A DNA stretch of 64,000 nucleotides from Kistimonas sp964291505. Lineage in GTDB: Bacteria; Pseudomonadota; Gammaproteobacteria; Pseudomonadales; Endozoicomonadaceae. The notes beneath the pieces are model-generated. The model was not told the DNA's origin. It saw nothing but the letters and a program-made list of their open reading frames with translations, and made no database searches. Below are positions 27,603 to 36,598 of the stretch, in pieces. Location of the stretch: contig OZ220216.1 of assembly GCA_964291505.2 (NCBI GenBank), forward strand, positions 1,550,001 to 1,614,000, in the 5' to 3' direction. The translations under genes and the position numbers were made by a program. Position 1 is the first letter of the stretch. Every line of letters starts with the position of its first letter.

Positions 27603-28220
27603 ATGTCTCATTACGAAACCCACGAACAGCAGGCCAGTTACGGTATCGGTCGCCAGATGGGTGACCAGCTGGCCAGTCAGAGCTTTGAGGGGCTGTCTAT
27701 TGAAGCCGTTCAGCAGGGGCTGGCGGATGCGCTGCGTGGGGAAGGCTGGGCTGTTGAGCCAGCGCTGGTAAAGGAAGCGTTTTCCGTGATCAGCCAGAAA
27801 ATGCAGGCTGAACATGAAGAGAAAGCCAAGGTGTTGATGGCCGAAGGTGAAGCCTACCTGGTAGAAAATGCGAAGCGCGATACGGTTAAAGTGACTGATT
27901 CCGGCCTGCAGTATGAAATTATTGTAGAAGGTGAGGGTCCGCAGGCATCACGTGATAATACTGTACGTGTTCATTACCACGGTATGCTGGTGGATGGCAC
28001 CGTCTTTGACAGTTCAGTTTCCCGTGGTGAGCCGGCAGAGTTTCCGGTGACCGGCGTGATTGCCGGCTGGGTTGAAGCATTGCAGATGATGCGTGTCGGT
28101 GACAAGTACAAGCTGCACATTCCTCATAACCTGGCGTATGGAGAGCGTGGTGCTGGTGGTGCTATCCCTCCGTATGCTGCCTTGGTGTTTGATGTAGAAC
28201 TGCTCGATATCGTTGCCTGA
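27603..28220 (+). CDS. fklB: FKBP-type peptidyl-prolyl cis-trans isomerase (FklB/FKBP22 type)
   Basis: Prolyl isomerase, 205 residues, close in length and order to E. coli FklB. The N-terminal dimerisation domain begins YETHEQQASYGIGRQMGDQLA. A long helix leads to the FKBP domain, which has VRVHYHGMLVDGTVFDSS, EFPVTGVIAGWVEALQMM and AYGERGAGGAIPPYAALVFDVEL. The active-site aromatic and Asp positions (YHG, FDS, VIAGW, IPPYAALVF) look intact. No signal peptide is visible, so it is probably cytoplasmic. It converges on an AraC-type gene 13 bases away; a GC-rich hairpin inside the end of that gene may serve as its terminator. Confidence 0.93.
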   Translation: MSHYETHEQQASYGIGRQMGDQLASQSFEGLSIEAVQQGLADALRGEGWAVEPALVKEAFSVISQKMQAEHEEKAKVLMAEGEAYLVENAKRDTVKVTDSGLQYEIIVEGEGPQASRDNTVRVHYHGMLVDGTVFDSSVSRGEPAEFPVTGVIAGWVEALQMMRVGDKYKLHIPHNLAYGERGAGGAIPPYAALVFDVELLDIVA

Positions 28221-28233
28221 TCGCTAATCCCTT

Positions 28234-29265
28234 CTATCGATTCCGGCGGCCAACCTGATGTTGCCGCCGGAATTCTCCTGGTGTTAAGCCACTCCACCGT
28301 TTGAATGCACGCTGGAAGGCTTCCGTTGACGAAAAGCCTGTCATGAAGGCAATTTCAGACAGGGCATAATCTGACTCTTTCAGCCAGGCGCTGGCCAGTG
28401 ATTCCCGGGTTTCATCTAGAAGTTGCTTAAAACTGGTCGCTTCTTCCTGTAATTTGCGTCGCAAGGTCCATGCCGGCAGGTGTAGTTTTTCAGCCACATC
28501 ATCAAGGCCAGGTGTGGTATCCGGAAGTAATGAGGCGATGATCTGGGCCGTTTTGCTCTGATAGCTGTTCCACTCTGCTAGCGTGTGAAGGCGTTGTTCG
28601 CACTGTGTGAGAAAGGCCGTATGATCTGCCGGGTTGGCAAACAGGCAGGGGGTCGAAGGTGTCTTTGAGCCCAGTATCAGTTGGTTGTGCGGCTGGCCAA
28701 AGAGTACCGGCAGGTTAAATGATTCAACATAGGCTGCCACGTAATGGGGGGCTGGGAATTCAAAATGGATTTCCCTGACAAGATTGTCAGTGCCGGTCAG
28801 TAATGCACATAACTGGTGCCAGCCACTCAGTACGCTATCAACGACAAACCGGTTGTATTCGTTATAAGGGGCTATGGAGTAAAAGCGAAGGATACTGGCC
28901 TCTGAGGATTCCAGGTAACGGGACTGTCCGCGGATATTGCGACCGTATAATGGCTCGAGTTTAACCAGCAGTGACAGGGCGTCTCCCAATGTCTCTGCGG
29001 TCATGGCGGTATAACCGCATAATCCCAGCCCGTGAAGGCGGCTGTGTTCGCCGGCTTTCAGACCCAGTGCTGGGTTGCCCGTCAATTCGATCAGTGCGTG
29101 ACCGAGCCGCATGAACCGGCCAATGGAAAGCCAGTGGTGCGGGTTGCTGAGTTGCTCCGGTGTAATACTGAACCGCTCAAGCACGGGTGACGGATCGTAT
29201 CCACTGCTGCGAGCTGCGTTCAGCAGGGGCAGGGTAAAATTCAACGACAGTTCACCCAGCTTCAT
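28234..29265 (-). CDS. AraC-family transcriptional regulator
   Basis: 343 residues. The N-terminal two thirds match the arabinose-binding-domain type of regulator (OruR/ArgR-like group: GLGLCGYTAMTAETLGDALSLLVKLEPLYG). The C-terminal AraC helix-turn-helix pair has LDDVAEKLHLPAWTLRRKLQEE and IAFMTGFSSTEAFQRAFKRWSGLTPGEFR. It is divergent from fadH across about 220 bases, so fadH is the natural first candidate target; the ligand is unknown. Regulators of this type often respond to lipids or amino acids. No palindrome convincing enough to call an operator was seen between the two genes. Confidence 0.88.
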   Translation of the reverse strand: MKLGELSLNFTLPLLNAARSSGYDPSPVLERFSITPEQLSNPHHWLSIGRFMRLGHALIELTGNPALGLKAGEHSRLHGLGLCGYTAMTAETLGDALSLLVKLEPLYGRNIRGQSRYLESSEASILRFYSIAPYNEYNRFVVDSVLSGWHQLCALLTGTDNLVREIHFEFPAPHYVAAYVESFNLPVLFGQPHNQLILGSKTPSTPCLFANPADHTAFLTQCEQRLHTLAEWNSYQSKTAQIIASLLPDTTPGLDDVAEKLHLPAWTLRRKLQEEATSFKQLLDETRESLASAWLKESDYALSEIAFMTGFSSTEAFQRAFKRWSGLTPGEFRRQHQVGRRNR

Positions 29266-29483
29266 TGTTCAATGCGCATCCACGGTCAGTGATTTGTTGT
29301 TTTCGGTCATTGTCTCGGTATGTCCTTACGATTACTGTCGTCTGGACAATAACCTGAATTCTAAACCGTGAATAACGGCGGAAAAACCCTCGTGAGCTAA
29401 ATGGCGGCATTGAATATCATCAATGCGGCTTGATCACGAATAAGAACAGATAATGCCGCCTGCTGATGAGTGAGGAAAATCGT

Positions 29484-31529
29484 ATGTCAGGACATGACAA
29501 ATACCCGCACCTGCTGGAGCCACTTGATCTTGGTTTCACTATGTTGCGTAACCGGACCCTGATGGGATCCATGCACACCGGGCTTGAAGAGCGCCCGAAA
29601 GGCTTCGAACGTCTTGCTGCTTTCTATGCGGAGCGTGCCCGCGGAGGGGTAGGCCTGATTGTCACAGGTGGTATTGGGCCGAATGCGGAAGGCGCCGTGG
29701 CCATGGGGGCTGCAAAGCTGGATACGGAAGAAGAGGCGGAAGAGCACCGGATTGTAACGGAAGCTGTCCATAAAGAAGGCGGCAAGATCTGTATGCAGAT
29801 TCTGCATGCCGGTCGTTACGCCTATAGCCCGAAAAGCGTTGCGCCTTCTGCCGTCCAGGCACCGATTAACCCTTTCAAGCCTCATGAACTCTCTGAAGAG
29901 GAAATTGAAGGGCAGATTCAGGATTTCATCAATTGCGCTGCACTGGCTCAAAAAGCGGGTTATGACGGTGTTGAGATCATGGGTTCTGAAGGTTACTTCA
30001 TTAACCAGTTTATTGCTGAGCGGGTTAATAAGCGGACCGATCGATGGGGTGGCAGTTATGAAAACCGCATTCGTCTGCCCCTTGAAATCATCCGTCGTGT
30101 GCGTGAACGGGTAGGTACCGATTTTATCATTATCTATCGGCTCTCTATGCTCGATTTGGTCGAAGGTGGCAGCGTCTGGGATGAAATTGTCACATTGGCG
30201 AAAAAGGTCGAAGAAGCTGGCGCGACCCTGATTAATACCGGGATTGGCTGGCACGAAGCCCGCATCCCAACCATTGCCACCATGGTGCCTCGGGCAGCGT
30301 TTACGGATGTGACCGCGAAACTGAAAGGTGAAGTGGGTATTCCGCTGGTCACGACCAACCGTATCAATATGCCAGAGGTTGCGGAAGAGGTGCTTGCGAA
30401 TGGTCAGGCGGACATGGTCTCCATGGCGCGTCCTTTCCTCGCGGATGGTGAGTTTGTTATCAAGGCTGAGCAGGATCGTGCAGATGAAATCAACACCTGC
30501 ATTGGCTGCAATCAGGCCTGTCTGGATCATACTTTCCAGGCCAAGCTAACCAGCTGTCTGGTCAATCCCCGAGCCTGTCATGAGACCGAGTTGAATTACA
30601 CTCCGTTGAAACAGGAAGAAACCCTCAAAAAGATTGCCGTTGTGGGTGCTGGTCCTGCTGGTCTTGCGTTTGCGACGGTGGCGGCTGAGCGTGGGCATGC
30701 GGTGACCCTGTTTGATCAGGCCGATGACATCGGTGGCCAGTTCAATGTGGCCAAGCTGATTCCTGGTAAGGAAGAATTCTATGAAACCCTGCGCTATTTC
30801 CGTCGCCGCATTGAGTTAACCGGTGTCGATCTGCAGCTGGGCCAGAAGGTCACAGCGGGGGATCTGCTCGGTATTGGTTTTGATGAAGTGGTGCTGGCAA
30901 CCGGCATTGTGCCGAGAACGCCACCCATTGATGGTATTGGGCATGAGAAAGTGCTTGGTTATCTGGACGTTCTGAAATATGGCAAGCCCGTTGGTAAGAA
31001 AGTCGCTGTTATCGGGGCCGGTGGTATCGGGTTTGATGTGGCGGAATTTATTACCCACGAGGGCGAATCCAGCAGTTTGAGTAAGGAAGCCTTCTTTAAG
31101 GAGTGGGGCATCGATAAGGATTTCAATGTCCGCGGTGGTGTTGAAGGGATGTCGCAGCAATTGCCACAATCTCCCCGGGAAGTGTTCCTGCTGCAGCGTA
31201 AGAAGAGCAAGGTAGGACAGAACCTGGGTAAGACCACTGGCTGGATCCACCGGGCAACTCTCAAGCATAAGAATGTTGTGATGCTCAATAAAGTCGAATA
31301 CCAGAAGGTGGACGACGATGGATTGCATATTCTGCAGGATGGTGAAGCCAAAGTGCTGCCGGTAGATACGGTGATTGTCTGTGCCGGTCAGGAACCACTG
31401 CGAGAACTGCAGGCTGAGATTGAAGCGGCTGGTGTCAACGTCCACCTGATCGGTGGTGCCGATGAAGCCGGTGAGCTGGATGCTAAGCGTGCGATTGACC
31501 AGGGTTCTCGTCTCGCTGCTGTCATCTGA
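29484..31529 (+). CDS. fadH: 2,4-dienoyl-CoA reductase (NADPH)
   Basis: Reduces 2,4-dienoyl-CoA esters during degradation of unsaturated fatty acids. About 681 residues in the E. coli FadH order. The N-terminal old-yellow-enzyme FMN barrel has LMGSMHTGLEE, EIMGSEGYFINQF and NTGIGWHEARIPTIA. The [4Fe-4S] cysteines are in CIGCNQACLD and SCLVNPRAC. The C-terminal FAD/NADPH domain has VVGAGPAGLAFATVAAERG, GGQFNVAKLIPGKEEFYETLRY and HLIGGADEAGELDAKRAI. GAGGAAA eight bases before the ATG at 29484 (MSGHDKYPHLLEPL) makes that start more likely than the ATG at 29466. A terminator follows. Confidence 0.96.
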   Translation: MSGHDKYPHLLEPLDLGFTMLRNRTLMGSMHTGLEERPKGFERLAAFYAERARGGVGLIVTGGIGPNAEGAVAMGAAKLDTEEEAEEHRIVTEAVHKEGGKICMQILHAGRYAYSPKSVAPSAVQAPINPFKPHELSEEEIEGQIQDFINCAALAQKAGYDGVEIMGSEGYFINQFIAERVNKRTDRWGGSYENRIRLPLEIIRRVRERVGTDFIIIYRLSMLDLVEGGSVWDEIVTLAKKVEEAGATLINTGIGWHEARIPTIATMVPRAAFTDVTAKLKGEVGIPLVTTNRINMPEVAEEVLANGQADMVSMARPFLADGEFVIKAEQDRADEINTCIGCNQACLDHTFQAKLTSCLVNPRACHETELNYTPLKQEETLKKIAVVGAGPAGLAFATVAAERGHAVTLFDQADDIGGQFNVAKLIPGKEEFYETLRYFRRRIELTGVDLQLGQKVTAGDLLGIGFDEVVLATGIVPRTPPIDGIGHEKVLGYLDVLKYGKPVGKKVAVIGAGGIGFDVAEFITHEGESSSLSKEAFFKEWGIDKDFNVRGGVEGMSQQLPQSPREVFLLQRKKSKVGQNLGKTTGWIHRATLKHKNVVMLNKVEYQKVDDDGLHILQDGEAKVLPVDTVIVCAGQEPLRELQAEIEAAGVNVHLIGGADEAGELDAKRAIDQGSRLAAVI

Positions 31530-31554
31530 TCTTTTTGTATTCTTCGAAACAAGG

Positions 31555-31583
31555 CCGCTGCAGTTTATTGCAGCGGTTTTTTT
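31555..31583 (+). terminator. Rho-independent terminator after fadH
   Basis: Stem CCGCTGCA (31555-31562) / TGCAGCGG (31569-31576), 6-base loop, seven Ts. Confidence 0.9.
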
Positions 31584-31903
31584 GTCTTCAGGAATTTTGC
31601 AATTTGCTGACAGGGTGTGTGGTCAGCGAATAGCTATATTCTGTCTGACAGAGTTTATCTCTTGTGTGCAGCGATCTGTTTCACACTCTCCAGTTGAGGC
31701 TGAAATAATTTTGTAATTGTTGTTGACACGCTATTGGGTCGGCGATTAGTTTTAGTAATCAATATATTTCAATAAGTGAAATATATATCAGTAAGGCGAC
31801 AGTATTAAAAAAACAGTGCGATTGACCACTGTAACCCATGTGCTGAGGCGATGGGCGTCAATACACGAAAAAACACATAAAAAAATAATAAGGTGTTGTG
31901 ATC
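31584..31903 (+). promoter_or_regulatory. Control region of the sugar/polyol locus
   Basis: 320 AT-rich bases with no gene. It contains a perfect -35 hexamer TTGACA (31723-31728) without a good -10 box at normal spacing, a GATTA-N7-TAATC inverted repeat (31744-31760), and the long palindrome at 31762-31786. A weak -10 next to palindromes is what one expects of a regulated promoter that needs an activator or is repressed, but this is inference. Confidence 0.5.
31762..31786. promoter_or_regulatory. Candidate operator, perfect 10-bp inverted repeat
   Basis: ATATATTTCA and TGAAATATAT are exact reverse complements separated by the five bases ATAAG, 118 bases before the binding-protein gene. Its position just downstream of the -35/-10 zone suits a repressor site. 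The SorC-type regulator encoded at 35605-36579 in the same locus is the likely ligand-responsive protein. Confidence 0.6.
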
Positions 31904-32935
31904 ATGAAGAAACTGCTAGCGGGTGTATGCCTTTCGGCCATGGCTGTCTTTGGTGGTGCTCAACAGGCCAGTGCCGAAGAGCCGGCACCTCCTTTCCGAT
32001 GTGAACCCGGTGAAACCTTTTATATGAACGTCATGGTGTCTGGCGTTGAATACTGGTTTCCCGTGTATGAAATGATGAAGCAGGCGGCTCAGCAAATGGG
32101 TTGTAAAACCGTTTATACGGGTACGCCGGAATATGACGTGAATAAACAATTGGCGTCGTTTGAGCAGATACTGGCCAAGAAACCTGCCGGTATCCTGTTG
32201 CATCCCATGAACCCTGACCCTTTCATTGAACCTATCAACCGTGCGGCCGAAATGGGAATCCCGGTTGTCACCTTTGCGGCGGATTCTCCCCAGAGTAAGC
32301 GTGTGTCTTTCATTACTTCGGACAACTACCGTGAAGGTCAGTACGCTGCCGATACGATTGCCAAAGATATGGGGGGCAAGGGTAAGTATGCCGTGTTGGA
32401 AAATCCCGGTCAGGATAACCATGACCGTCGTGTACAGGCCTTCATTCAGCGTATGAACGACAAGTGGCCGGAGATGGAGCTGGTTTCCCGGGCAGCCAGT
32501 AATACGGATGCAGTCAAAGCCTATAATGCGGTGATGAGTATGGCGCAGGCCAATCCTGACCTGGGCGCAGTTTTCATGCCGGAAGCGACGTCTGCCCTGG
32601 GTGCGGCTCAGGCAGCCAAGGAGCTCGGTGGCAAGATTCGGGTCTTCAATGCGGATGTGAATGCCAAGATTCTCGATATGATCAAGGCCGGTGATGTCTT
32701 TGGCGCGGTGAATCCCAATCAGGGTGTTCAGGGTTACATGGGCATGATGCTCCTGTACATGGCCAGCCGTAAGGACCAGATTGACCCGATGAACGACTAT
32801 GCCCGTTCAGGCTTCAATCCGATGTCCGTACCTTTCCTCGATAATGGGTTCTCCATTGTCTCCAAGCTGAATGCTGACGACTTCTACTGGGATAAGTATC
32901 TCCAGCGTCGTGGTACTGAAGGTATCAACGAATAA
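31904..32935 (+). CDS. Sugar ABC transporter periplasmic substrate-binding protein
   Basis: 343 residues. A signal peptide (MKKLLAGVCLSAMAVFGGAQ with cleavage near ASA-EEP) is followed by a type I (RbsB/LacI-like) periplasmic binding fold: ASFEQILAKKPAGILLHPMNPDPF, INRAAEMGIPVVTFAADSPQS, YVADTIAKD-like and VFMPEATSALGAAQAAKELGG segments. The ATG at 31904 with AAGG about ten bases upstream is preferred to a GTG at 31898. It is the first gene of the sugar/polyol locus, followed by a hairpin and then the ATPase gene. The family (cluster B binding proteins: ribose, galactose, inositol, autoinducer-2) does not settle the substrate. Confidence 0.9.
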   Translation: MKKLLAGVCLSAMAVFGGAQQASAEEPAPPFRCEPGETFYMNVMVSGVEYWFPVYEMMKQAAQQMGCKTVYTGTPEYDVNKQLASFEQILAKKPAGILLHPMNPDPFIEPINRAAEMGIPVVTFAADSPQSKRVSFITSDNYREGQYAADTIAKDMGGKGKYAVLENPGQDNHDRRVQAFIQRMNDKWPEMELVSRAASNTDAVKAYNAVMSMAQANPDLGAVFMPEATSALGAAQAAKELGGKIRVFNADVNAKILDMIKAGDVFGAVNPNQGVQGYMGMMLLYMASRKDQIDPMNDYARSGFNPMSVPFLDNGFSIVSKLNADDFYWDKYLQRRGTEGINE

Positions 32936-32950
32936 CCCGTCCGTGTTGGT

Positions 32951-32980
32951 GCAGTGAATCGTGACGTTTCGATTCACTGC
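32951..32980 (+). promoter_or_regulatory. Intercistronic stem-loop after the binding-protein gene
   Basis: Perfect 11-bp stem GCAGTGAATCG / CGATTCACTGC with an 8-base loop and no T-tract. Hairpins at this point in ABC-importer operons stabilise the upstream message and so raise binding-protein levels over the membrane parts, as known for malE; that role is inferred here. Confidence 0.6.
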
Positions 32981-33016
32981 CACCTGAGTGAATCAACAGG
33001 CAGTGAGGACAGGGTT

Positions 33017-34546
33017 ATGAATCAGGATGTCGTAATGGACATTCGTAATGTCCATAAATCATTTGGCGCAACCCAGGCGTTGTCAGGTGTTAATTTCACC
33101 CTGCGCAAAGGCGAGATACACGCGGTCGCCGGTGAGAATGGCGCAGGAAAATCCACGTTGATGAAAGTCATTGATGGTATTCATCAGCCGGATTCAGGAA
33201 CGATTCATGTCAAGGGAAAGCAGGTTGTTATCAAAGGTCCCTTGCAGGCGCAGGATTTAGGAATTGGTTTTGTGCATCAGGAAATTGTGCTGTGTCCTGA
33301 CGTGTCTGTGGCAGAAAACATCAATATGGCGGTGATTAATCGCAGCCGGAAGTGGTTTGTTGATTTTGAAGCATTAAAGGTTACTGCTAAAAAAAGCCTG
33401 GCGCCCATTGCGCCCCATATCGACCCCGATCAGCGGCTGGATTCATTGAGTATTTCTGAGCAGCAGCTGGTGGAAATTGCCAAGGCCTTGTCGTTGAAGT
33501 GCGACATTCTGATACTGGATGAGCCAACGGCAGCGTTAACGGAAACCGAAGCGGATGCGTTGTTTGCGATCATGCAGTCTTTGAAGGCACAGGGCATCAG
33601 CATCATCTATATCAGTCACAGGATGGCGGAAATCTTCGAGCAGTGTGACCGGGTGACCGTACTGCGTGATGGACAGTGGGTGAGTACTGATCCCGTCAGT
33701 GAAACCAGCCCGGAAGAGGTTGTCAGGCGAATGGTCGGCCGCGAAATTAGTCATCTGTATCCTGACAAGTTTATCGGTGATCTTTGCGGTCTGGACGTGT
33801 TGCTGGACGTCCGTCAATTGTCCGATGAAGACCGTTTTAATGATATTAACTTCACGTTGCACAAGGGAGAGATCCTGGGTGTCGCCGGTCTGATGGGGGC
33901 CGGGCGCAGTGAAATGGTGAAGGCGATCTGTGGCCTGCATCCCAAGACGATGAGCAAGCTTACGCTAAACGGTGAAGACATCCGCATCCATGATTATCAG
34001 GACAGTATTGCCCACGGAATCGCTTACCTGTCGGAAGATCGCAAGGAAACCGGTGTTTTTCTTGATTTGTCCATCGCCGGCAATGTGTCGGTTCTGAAAT
34101 TGGGGCAGGTGAGTAATCGCTGGGGGGTGATCAGTAAAGCTGGTGAACAGGCGCAGGCAGAACGACTGACAGAACAACTGCGTTTGAAAAGCGCTGGCAT
34201 GGATAAACCGGTTTCATCACTCAGTGGTGGAAACCAGCAGAAAGTCGCTATTGCCAAGATTCTCTCCATCAATCCATCCATCATCATTATGGATGAGCCG
34301 ACCCGCGGTATAGACGTCGGCGCTAAGGTAGAAATCCATCAATTGATTCGCCGCCTCGCCAATGAAGGGGTAGGCGTCATTGTGATCTCGTCCGAGTTGC
34401 CTGAAGTGGTTGGACTCTGTGACCGCGTAATGGTCATGCATCAGGGGCAGCTGCAAGGCACACTTAGCGGTGCTGACATCACTGAAGAAAATATTATTCA
34501 TCTGGCATCAGGATTAACAACACAAGCAGGGCTGGAAATCGCATGA
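33017..34546 (+). CDS. Sugar ABC transporter ATP-binding protein, RbsA/MglA type
   Basis: 509 residues with two ABC domains in tandem. Domain 1 has Walker A GENGAGKST, signature LSISEQQLVEIAKAL and Walker B LILDEPTAAL. Domain 2 has a degenerate Walker A GLMGAGRSE, signature LSGGNQQKVAIAKIL and Walker B IIMDEPTRGIDVGAK. The degenerate second P-loop is normal for this family. The frame is open back to 32954, but that would run through the hairpin; the ATG at 33017 (MNQDVVMDIRNV) is preferred, with GAGG upstream. Overlaps the permease gene by four bases. Confidence 0.93.
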   Translation: MNQDVVMDIRNVHKSFGATQALSGVNFTLRKGEIHAVAGENGAGKSTLMKVIDGIHQPDSGTIHVKGKQVVIKGPLQAQDLGIGFVHQEIVLCPDVSVAENINMAVINRSRKWFVDFEALKVTAKKSLAPIAPHIDPDQRLDSLSISEQQLVEIAKALSLKCDILILDEPTAALTETEADALFAIMQSLKAQGISIIYISHRMAEIFEQCDRVTVLRDGQWVSTDPVSETSPEEVVRRMVGREISHLYPDKFIGDLCGLDVLLDVRQLSDEDRFNDINFTLHKGEILGVAGLMGAGRSEMVKAICGLHPKTMSKLTLNGEDIRIHDYQDSIAHGIAYLSEDRKETGVFLDLSIAGNVSVLKLGQVSNRWGVISKAGEQAQAERLTEQLRLKSAGMDKPVSSLSGGNQQKVAIAKILSINPSIIIMDEPTRGIDVGAKVEIHQLIRRLANEGVGVIVISSELPEVVGLCDRVMVMHQGQLQGTLSGADITEENIIHLASGLTTQAGLEIA

Positions 34547-35565
34547 ATAACGTAGACACCAACCCGTCACCGGTACTGCGTCCCAGTACGCCTTCCAGCT
34601 TTTTTGACCGGCTGAAAGGGCTGAAAAATATGCGTGAAGCGACGCTGATTCTGATCATCGTTGCCATTTTTATTGCCATGAGTTTTGCGTCCCCCTATTT
34701 CCTGACCTGGCATAACATGAAAGCGATGATGCTCTCTTTCTCTACGGAAGGGATTGTCGTGGTTGGCATGACGGTACTGATTATTGTTGGCGGGATCGAC
34801 TTGTCCGTGGGGGCAGTGATGTGTCTGGCCATGGTCATTGCCGGCAAACTGTTCCTGATGGGGATGAATCCCTGGCTGGCCAGTCTTGTCAGTATTGGTT
34901 GCTGTTCCCTGGCGGGTTACCTGATGGGGCTGACTGTGACCCGTATCGGGCTGCATACGTTTATAGCCTCACTGGCATTGATGGGGATTGCTCGCGGACT
35001 CAGTATGACCATTACCCAGGGAACCCCGCTTTCCCTGTTCACTTTGCCACCGTCATTCAAGTTTATTGGTCAGGGGACGGTATTCGGTGTGCCGTTCGTG
35101 ATCATCATTTTCTTTATAGTGATTGTGATCAGTGATTATCTGCTGCGTCATGCGGCGGCTTTCAGAAAGGTGTTTTATACCGGCAGTAATGAAAAGGCGG
35201 CAGAATACTCGGGTATCAATGTCAACCGGGTCAAGCTTGGAGCGATTGTTCTTTGTACGACGCTGGCGGGTTTTGCCGGCATTATCTACATGTCCAAGTT
35301 TGGGGCGGCGACACCGAATTTCGGTGTGGGGCTGGAACTGAATATCATTGCAGCAGCGGTTATCGGTGGCGCCAGTCTCAAAGGCGGCGAGGGAAGTGTA
35401 TTGGGCGCTATCCTGGGCATTGCGTTGCTGTCAATTGTGTCCAGCTCATTGATCCTTTTGAATGTATCGGTTTACTGGCAGGACCTGATCAAGGGCGCCA
35501 TCCTGCTGCTGGCAGTGTCCATCGACCAGATTTTACATAACCGGCGGAGTAGCCATGCCTGCTAA
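34543..35565 (+). CDS. Sugar ABC transporter permease, RbsC type
   Basis: 340-residue inner-membrane protein of the BPD_transp_2 family with about eight to ten hydrophobic segments. The conserved IVGGIDLSVGAVMCLAMVI and the C-terminal AAAVIGGASLKGGEGSVLGAILGIALLSIVSS are typical of ribose-class permeases. A single permease gene implies a homodimer. It starts at an ATGA overlap with the ATPase gene. Confidence 0.93.
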   Translation: MNNVDTNPSPVLRPSTPSSFFDRLKGLKNMREATLILIIVAIFIAMSFASPYFLTWHNMKAMMLSFSTEGIVVVGMTVLIIVGGIDLSVGAVMCLAMVIAGKLFLMGMNPWLASLVSIGCCSLAGYLMGLTVTRIGLHTFIASLALMGIARGLSMTITQGTPLSLFTLPPSFKFIGQGTVFGVPFVIIIFFIVIVISDYLLRHAAAFRKVFYTGSNEKAAEYSGINVNRVKLGAIVLCTTLAGFAGIIYMSKFGAATPNFGVGLELNIIAAAVIGGASLKGGEGSVLGAILGIALLSIVSSSLILLNVSVYWQDLIKGAILLLAVSIDQILHNRRSSHAC

Positions 35566-35604
35566 TGTCAGTTTGCAACGTATTCGTAGCATGGGGAGTG
35601 ATCA

Positions 35605-36579
35605 GTGAATACTGATTTGGACTTTGAAACGATCCGCCTTTACAGCAAGGTTGTCAGCCTCCATTACCTGGAAGAGCGCAGTCAGGCGGAAATCGCCAAG
35701 ATGCTCAGCCTTTCGACAGCGAAGGTGAACCGGATTATTCGTCATGCCAGGGAGCTTGGCTGGATTGATATCACCATCCATACGCCGCACGAGCACTTAC
35801 TGGCCATTGAAAACCGCTTACGTGCTGTAAGCACGATAGAGAATGTGGTGATTACACCGGATTTTTCAACGGATCCGCAGCTGATAGTGAAATCGGCTGG
35901 GCGCGCGGCGGCCGGCTACCTGCTTGATCATCTGCAGGATGGCGATACGATCTGTATCAGTGGTGGCAAAGCCGTGAGCGCTATCGTTGATGAGATTCGG
36001 CCTAAACGACTGTATCAGAATATTATCGTTGTCCCGGCAACGGGTGGGATACAGGGGAAGCACTATACCGATGTTAACCACCTGGCCAGTCGTCTGGCAG
36101 AGCGGTTGAACGGTAAGGCCTACCAGTTGCACGCGCCCCTGTTTGCCGATTCGGCCAAAGAGCGGGATATGGTGATGGGCATGCGTTCTATCCAAGAAGT
36201 GCTTGAACGGGCAAGGTTGGCCCGATTTGCCCTGTTAGGCATAGGCTCCATCCTGCCCGATGATTCCAGTTACTTTGATCTGTACCCGGCATCCATGCAT
36301 GAGCGGGATAAGATTATTCAGGCCGATGCCGCAGGCGACCTGTTTGCCCATCTGTTTGATAGCCAGGGCTATCCTTGCCTGGCGGAATATAACAACAAAC
36401 TAGTGGGGTTAACGCTGGATGATCTTCAGCATGTTCCACATTCCATCGGCGTCGCAGCAGGTGATGCCAAAGTGGTGCCGATCTGTGGTGCCCTGCGTAG
36501 TGGACGACTCAAGACACTCGTGACCGATGAATGCACATCCCTCGCCGTGTTGGATGTGCTGGAAAAACATAATAAATAA
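35605..36579 (+). CDS. SorC/DeoR-type (SorC family) transcriptional regulator
   Basis: 324 residues. The N-terminal helix-turn-helix lies around residues 26-50 (RSQAEIAKMLSLSTAKVNRIIRHAR). The C-terminal sugar-phosphate-binding domain of the SorC family has the nucleotide-fold-like DTICISGGKAVSAIVDEI, the ALLGIGSILPDDSS loop and GVAAGDAKVVPICGALRSG. Members such as LsrR, SorC, EryD and DalR-type proteins control uptake and kinase operons in response to phosphorylated sugars or polyols. It lies 39 bases after the permease gene and 19 bases before the reductase, so it is probably co-transcribed and autoregulated through the palindrome at 31762-31786. Confidence 0.9.
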   Translation: MNTDLDFETIRLYSKVVSLHYLEERSQAEIAKMLSLSTAKVNRIIRHARELGWIDITIHTPHEHLLAIENRLRAVSTIENVVITPDFSTDPQLIVKSAGRAAAGYLLDHLQDGDTICISGGKAVSAIVDEIRPKRLYQNIIVVPATGGIQGKHYTDVNHLASRLAERLNGKAYQLHAPLFADSAKERDMVMGMRSIQEVLERARLARFALLGIGSILPDDSSYFDLYPASMHERDKIIQADAAGDLFAHLFDSQGYPCLAEYNNKLVGLTLDDLQHVPHSIGVAAGDAKVVPICGALRSGRLKTLVTDECTSLAVLDVLEKHNK

Positions 36580-36598
36580 TACTGCAGGAGTGATAGCC

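Noticed and set aside
28241..28275. GC-rich hairpin as a dedicated fklB terminator
   Set aside because: It lies within the 3' coding end of the AraC-type gene and has no T-tract; possible dual use only.
29487..30530. Long minus-strand open frame (347 codons) inside fadH
   Set aside because: Antisense shadow of a well-supported gene; the product has no recognisable family.
31664..31690. TGTG...TCACA-like stretch as a CRP site before the sugar locus
   Set aside because: Half-site spacing is about 21 bases overall, not the 16-base TGTGA-N6-TCACA.
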